Of a stretch of DNA of 64,000 nucleotides, positions 61,527-64,000 are shown one piece after another. Both the position numbers and the translations under genes were made by a program. The stretch is from Asanoa iriomotensis (lineage in GTDB: Bacteria > Actinomycetota > Actinomycetes > Mycobacteriales > Micromonosporaceae): NCBI RefSeq assembly GCF_016862515.1, contig NZ_BONC01000011.1, forward strand, positions 1 to 64,000, given 5' to 3'. How positions within the stretch are numbered: the stretch's first letter is position 1; each line of letters opens with the position of its first letter. The notes under the pieces are model-generated. The model searched no databases and had not been told where the DNA came from. It worked only from the letters and a program-made list of their open reading frames with translations.

Positions 61527-61831
61527 CCGTCTATACACCTGATCGTCCGCGACGCGCCCGACTGAGTTTAATCTCACTTTCTGTATGATCTTGCGCCCAG
61601 CTTGACCGGATTTGCGGGCATCCGGTGTCGCTTGCGGTAGTGATCCCCCTCCATATCGTACGGATCACCTCATCGCCGCCGATCTTCGAGGGGCCGGAGT
61701 GCTTCCCTCCCGGCAATGGCCTCTAGCATCGCCGGATAACGCAAGAACGCTTCTGATTTCGCGTTATCCCGGGGCCGCCCAGGCCCGAACCGCCGGTCGA
61801 AGTGACGGCCTAGCGACGTCATGGGGAGGAA
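61527..61831. other. Gene-free region with two inverted repeats before the PhyH gene
   Basis: No gene was seen. GTGATCC (61640-61646) and GGATCAC (61662-61668) form one inverted pair. A -10-like TAGCAT (61724-61729) and GGATAACGC/GCGTTATCC (61734-61742 and 61761-61769) form a second signal, described separately. Confidence 0.55.
61724..61769 (+). promoter_or_regulatory. Promoter-like box and 9-bp inverted repeat before the PhyH gene
   Basis: TAGCAT (61724-61729) is followed by GGATAACGC (61734-61742), an 18-bp spacer, and GCGTTATCC (61761-61769). The arms are perfect and could bind a repressor at the start of transcription. Confidence 0.5.
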
Positions 61832-62740
61832 ATGCACGTGTTCGACTACGAAGGCCGTACGGGCTACGAGCCGATCAGCGAGGTCGACCGCAAGGAGTTC
61901 CACGAGCAGGGCTTCATGCTTCTGCGTAACGTCCTCACCGAGGACCACCGGGCCGCCCTCGAAGAGGCCGTCGACCGGGTGTACGCGGAGGAGAAGGCGG
62001 CCGGTCGGACCACCAAGGACGGCACCCTGCACCTGCTCGGCTTTCTGGACCGGGACGAGCTCTTCGGTGAGCTGCTGACCCACCCGATCGCGTTCCCGTA
62101 CATGTGGGGCCTCGCGGGCTGGAACATCTACACGCACCACAACCACCTCGACGTCACGCCGCCGGCCGCCGAGCCGGAGAAGCCCTACTGGGGCTGGCAC
62201 CAGGACGGGTACCGCCAGAACTCCGACCCGGAGACGATGGACCCGAACCTGCCGCGCCCGATGTTCTCGCTGAAGGTGGCGTACGTCCTGTCGGACCTCT
62301 CGGAGACCGGCCGCGGCGCCACCAAGGTCATCCCGGGCAGCCACCTGTGGAACTCGCTGCCGCGCCCGGCAGACCTGACGGTGCACAACCCGGACCCGGA
62401 GGGCACGGTCGAGATCACCGCGAACCCCGGTGACGCGTTCATCTTCGACCGCCGCCAGTGGCACTCGCGCTCGACGAACCTGTCGAACATCACGCGCAAG
62501 ATGCTGTTCGTCGGCTACACCTACCGGTGGATCCGCCCGCTCGACGAACTGCACGTCGACCCGGCCTCGGAGTGGTACCAGAACCGGACGCCGGTCCAGC
62601 GCCAGCTCATCGGCGAGGGCACCCACACCGCGAACTACTGGGGCATCAACTGGGACGGCTACATCGACGACGAGATCCCGCTGCGCAAGGAGCTCAAGAC
62701 GCGCGGCCTGCTCGACCGCAGCGTCCCCTGGCTGCGCTGA
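61832..62740 (+). CDS. Phytanoyl-CoA dioxygenase (PhyH) family protein
   Basis: A 302-residue Fe(II)/2-oxoglutarate oxygenase. The 2-His-1-carboxylate triad is H123-Q-D125 in WGWHQDGYRQ and H211 in RRQWHSRST; the 2-oxoglutarate Arg is in YTYRWIRP. PhyH enzymes hydroxylate small molecules such as ectoine, or natural products. Substrate unknown. The ribosome site GGGGAGG (61823-61829) is too close to ATG 61832, so GTG 61838 may be the true start. It stands alone with an inverted repeat upstream. Confidence 0.9.
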   Translation: MHVFDYEGRTGYEPISEVDRKEFHEQGFMLLRNVLTEDHRAALEEAVDRVYAEEKAAGRTTKDGTLHLLGFLDRDELFGELLTHPIAFPYMWGLAGWNIYTHHNHLDVTPPAAEPEKPYWGWHQDGYRQNSDPETMDPNLPRPMFSLKVAYVLSDLSETGRGATKVIPGSHLWNSLPRPADLTVHNPDPEGTVEITANPGDAFIFDRRQWHSRSTNLSNITRKMLFVGYTYRWIRPLDELHVDPASEWYQNRTPVQRQLIGEGTHTANYWGINWDGYIDDEIPLRKELKTRGLLDRSVPWLR

Positions 62741-62754
62741 TCTTTTCTTTGTTG

Positions 62755-62785
62755 ACGGCCCGGCCCTTTACTGGGGCCGGGCCGT
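62755..62785. terminator. Bidirectional terminator between PhyH and MOSC genes
   Basis: ACGGCCCGGCCC (62755-62766) and GGGCCGGGCCGT (62774-62785) pair perfectly around a 7-nt loop between the two convergent stops. Confidence 0.9.
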
Positions 62786-63427
62786 TCACTTCTTCAACCG
62801 TCGACGAACCTTGCCACGCAATGGCTCGGGCAGGTCGTCGACCGCCGGCAGCAGCCTGGGCAGCAGGTCGGGCTCGCCGTTGAAGGCGCGGAACAGCACT
62901 CCCACGGTGACGTCGTGGTCGGGGCGGTGCACGACCTCGATCCCGTCGTCGGCGCCGACCTGCCCCGGGGTGACCACGCTCAGGTAGGCGCCGGGCGCGC
63001 CGTGCTCGGTGAACCGCTTGATCAGATCGGGTACGCCCCAGAAGCCGGTGAACGTCATGCACGGCGTGCGGGGCTTGGTCACCTGGACGACGGCCGAGCC
63101 GACGGCCCAGCGCTCACCGATCAGGGCGTTGGTGACGTCGAGGCCCTCGGTGGTGAGGTTCTCGCCGAACGACCCGGCTCCCAGCTCGCGGTCGAGCTCA
63201 CCGGCCCACCAGTGCGCGTCCTCGACGGCGTAGGCGTAGACGGCCTGGTCGGGGCTGCCGTGCACGCGGCGGTTGCCGATGTAGTCGCCGTCGACGCCGG
63301 CCGGGCTCACGCCGACCCGGTCGGTGGTCGGCAGCTTGTCGATGCCGGTCTGCCCGCCCGGCCCGTCGGCGTAGTCGGTGATCTTGCGAGTGCCGAGGTT
63401 GACCGAGATGACGCGCCCCGTTGCCAT
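62786..63427 (-). CDS. MOSC domain protein (YiiM-like)
   Basis: A 213-residue protein with a MOSC domain, used to bring sulfur or molybdenum cofactor to enzymes or to reduce N-hydroxylated compounds. GVDGDYIGNRRVHGSPDQAVYAY, LGAGSFGENLTTEGLDV and KPRTPCMTFT place the conserved Cys. TAGCCT (minus strand, 63440 to 63435) seven bases before the ATG suggests a leaderless mRNA. The frame continues upstream but 63427 is the natural start. Confidence 0.9.
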   Translation of the reverse strand: MATGRVISVNLGTRKITDYADGPGGQTGIDKLPTTDRVGVSPAGVDGDYIGNRRVHGSPDQAVYAYAVEDAHWWAGELDRELGAGSFGENLTTEGLDVTNALIGERWAVGSAVVQVTKPRTPCMTFTGFWGVPDLIKRFTEHGAPGAYLSVVTPGQVGADDGIEVVHRPDHDVTVGVLFRAFNGEPDLLPRLLPAVDDLPEPLRGKVRRRLKK

Positions 63428-63445
63428 GCGGCCCAGGCTACGCAA

Positions 63446-63483
63446 CGAGGGCCGCACCGCGCGTTGCGCGGGTGCGACCCTCG
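63446..63483 (-). terminator. Terminator after rpsT
   Basis: CGAGGG (63446-63451) pairs with CCCTCG (63478-63483), and CGCACC (63453-63458) with GGTGCG (63471-63476), with one mismatch between. It lies beyond the rpsT stop and upstream of the MOSC promoter. Confidence 0.75.
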
Positions 63484-63515
63484 GCGAAATCGTGAACTGG
63501 CGGGTTCGCTCCAGC

Positions 63516-63782
63516 TCAGGCAGCGGGCGCGCTGAGCTTCTTGGCGATGGCCGACTTGCGGTTGGCCGCCTGGTTCTTGTGGATGACACCCTTGCTGACG
63601 GCCTTGTCGAGCTTGCGCGAAGCCTCGCGCATGAGCACGGTGGCCTTCTCGGCGTCGCCGGCCGCGGTCGCCTCGTGGAACTTGCGGATCGCGGTCTTCA
63701 GCGACGACTTGACCGACTTGTTACGCAGCCGGCGCTTCTCGTTCTGCCGGTTGCGCTTGATCTGGGACTTGATGTTCGCCAC
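63516..63782 (-). CDS. rpsT: 30S ribosomal protein S20
   Basis: An 88-residue basic ribosomal protein: [34 protein letters not shown] and the ending [10 protein letters not shown] are diagnostic for S20. It binds 16S rRNA early in assembly. GTG 63782 is the start; the frame extends upstream only by chance. Confidence 0.96.
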   Translation of the reverse strand: MANIKSQIKRNRQNEKRRLRNKSVKSSLKTAIRKFHEATAAGDAEKATVLMREASRKLDKAVSKGVIHKNQAANRKSAIAKKLSAPAA

Positions 63783-63862
63783 GCGACAGCCTCGTCCTGC
63801 TCCTGGTTGGTGTGTAAAGGGCGCAGGCGAACGTCGCCACACGCGAAAAACCAGACTACCAG

Positions 63863-64000
63863 TTACCCATTGACGGGCCAAAACGCCCCTCGCCGGCGCT
63901 CGAGTGTGTAGGCCGCGGTGACGGCGACCACCCGGTCCGCGTCGTGGGAAAGATCGTCGAGAGCGCGCGCCGCGCTGTCCCCCGGGATGTCCGCGAGCGC
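63863..64000 (-). CDS. C-terminal end of a HEAT-repeat-like protein (partial)
   Basis: The last 45 residues before a TAA stop, running off the window edge: [20 protein letters not shown] and onward to YTLERRR. The helix-turn-helix Ala/Leu pattern with D-D-L-S-H-D resembles a HEAT/armadillo repeat. The rest of the gene lies outside the window. Confidence 0.6.
   Translation of the reverse strand, partial: ALADIPGDSAARALDDLSHDADRVVAVTAAYTLERRRGAFWPVNG

Overview
This window is very GC-rich and gene-dense. It shows many ATGA, GTGA and TGATG overlaps, frequent GTG starts and several leaderless promoters (a TAnnnT box 6-8 nt before the start codon). The gene content is actinobacterial: a fused-type glycyl-tRNA synthetase, homodimeric AceE, SigE-family sigma factors, an AfsR-like regulator and F420/LLM-type oxidoreductases. 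The order glyS | smtB-zur | uppS-recO | era - cdd-like - corC - ybeY - phoH | rsmE - dnaJ - hrcA | hemW | rpsT matches the order known in Mycobacterium tuberculosis (the Rv2357c to Rv2412 region). This is therefore a conserved chromosomal core block with accessory genes inserted between its units. I infer the family Micromonosporaceae from the general look of the accessory genes, but cannot prove it from sequence alone.

Layout. 0.05-2.8 kb: glyS and small membrane/ABM genes, with an 18-bp tandem repeat in front of glyS. 2.8-6.2 kb: a zinc-uptake operon (znuA-znuC-znuB) that also carries its own two zinc sensors, an SmtB/ArsR protein and Zur; a Zur-like inverted repeat lies on the promoter. 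6.2-13 kb: a DedA protein, a FadE-like acyl-CoA dehydrogenase, an LLM oxidoreductase, and a BBE-type flavin oxidoreductase with its TetR regulator. 13-16.4 kb: ABM and quinone-oxidoreductase genes, a SigE sigma/membrane protein pair, and a HIT protein. 16.4-25.3 kb: a secreted LVIVD protein, a DUF305 protein, a DUF2089/SHOCT operon facing a DrrAB-type exporter, and a large AfsR-like regulator. 25.4-28.5 kb: a VOC pair and a three-gene operon (alpha/beta-hydrolase, aminoglycoside 3-N-acetyltransferase, and a protein that looks like an ADP-ribosyltransferase fold). 28.5-32.1 kb: a TPP riboswitch controlling a YkoEDC-type thiamine-precursor transporter, then a GNAT gene ending in a 51-bp perfect palindrome. 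32.1-34.1 kb: a small basic protein, uppS and recO. 34.4-37.1 kb: an SMP-30-like protein, a structured MITE-like element, and a second SigE/membrane pair. 37.3-40.7 kb: aceE with its GntR regulator and a perfect operator on its promoter. 40.8-46.2 kb: a PrsW protease, a histidine kinase, a LuxR-type response regulator, an orphan receiver domain, an acyltransferase, and a uronate-dehydrogenase-like enzyme. 46.3-50.4 kb: era to phoH. 50.5-54.7 kb: a serine hydrolase, a HIT protein, and a GH3 beta-glucosidase with an intragenic CebR-like operator. 54.9-57.9 kb: rsmE, dnaJ, and hrcA with a CIRCE element. 58-64 kb: a DUF4870 protein, hemW, an enoyl-CoA hydratase, a membrane-anchored lysozyme-like protein, a PhyH dioxygenase, a MOSC protein, rpsT, and the C-terminal end of a HEAT-like protein.

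No rRNA, tRNA, insertion sequence, prophage or CRISPR array was seen. The most interesting signals are regulatory and structural: the self-regulated zinc operon, the GntR/aceE operator, the intragenic LacI-type operator in the GH3 gene, two palindromic intergenic elements that overlap the stop codon of a neighbouring gene, the orphan receiver overlapping the 3' end of a response-regulator gene, and the ART-like/AAC(3) operon.
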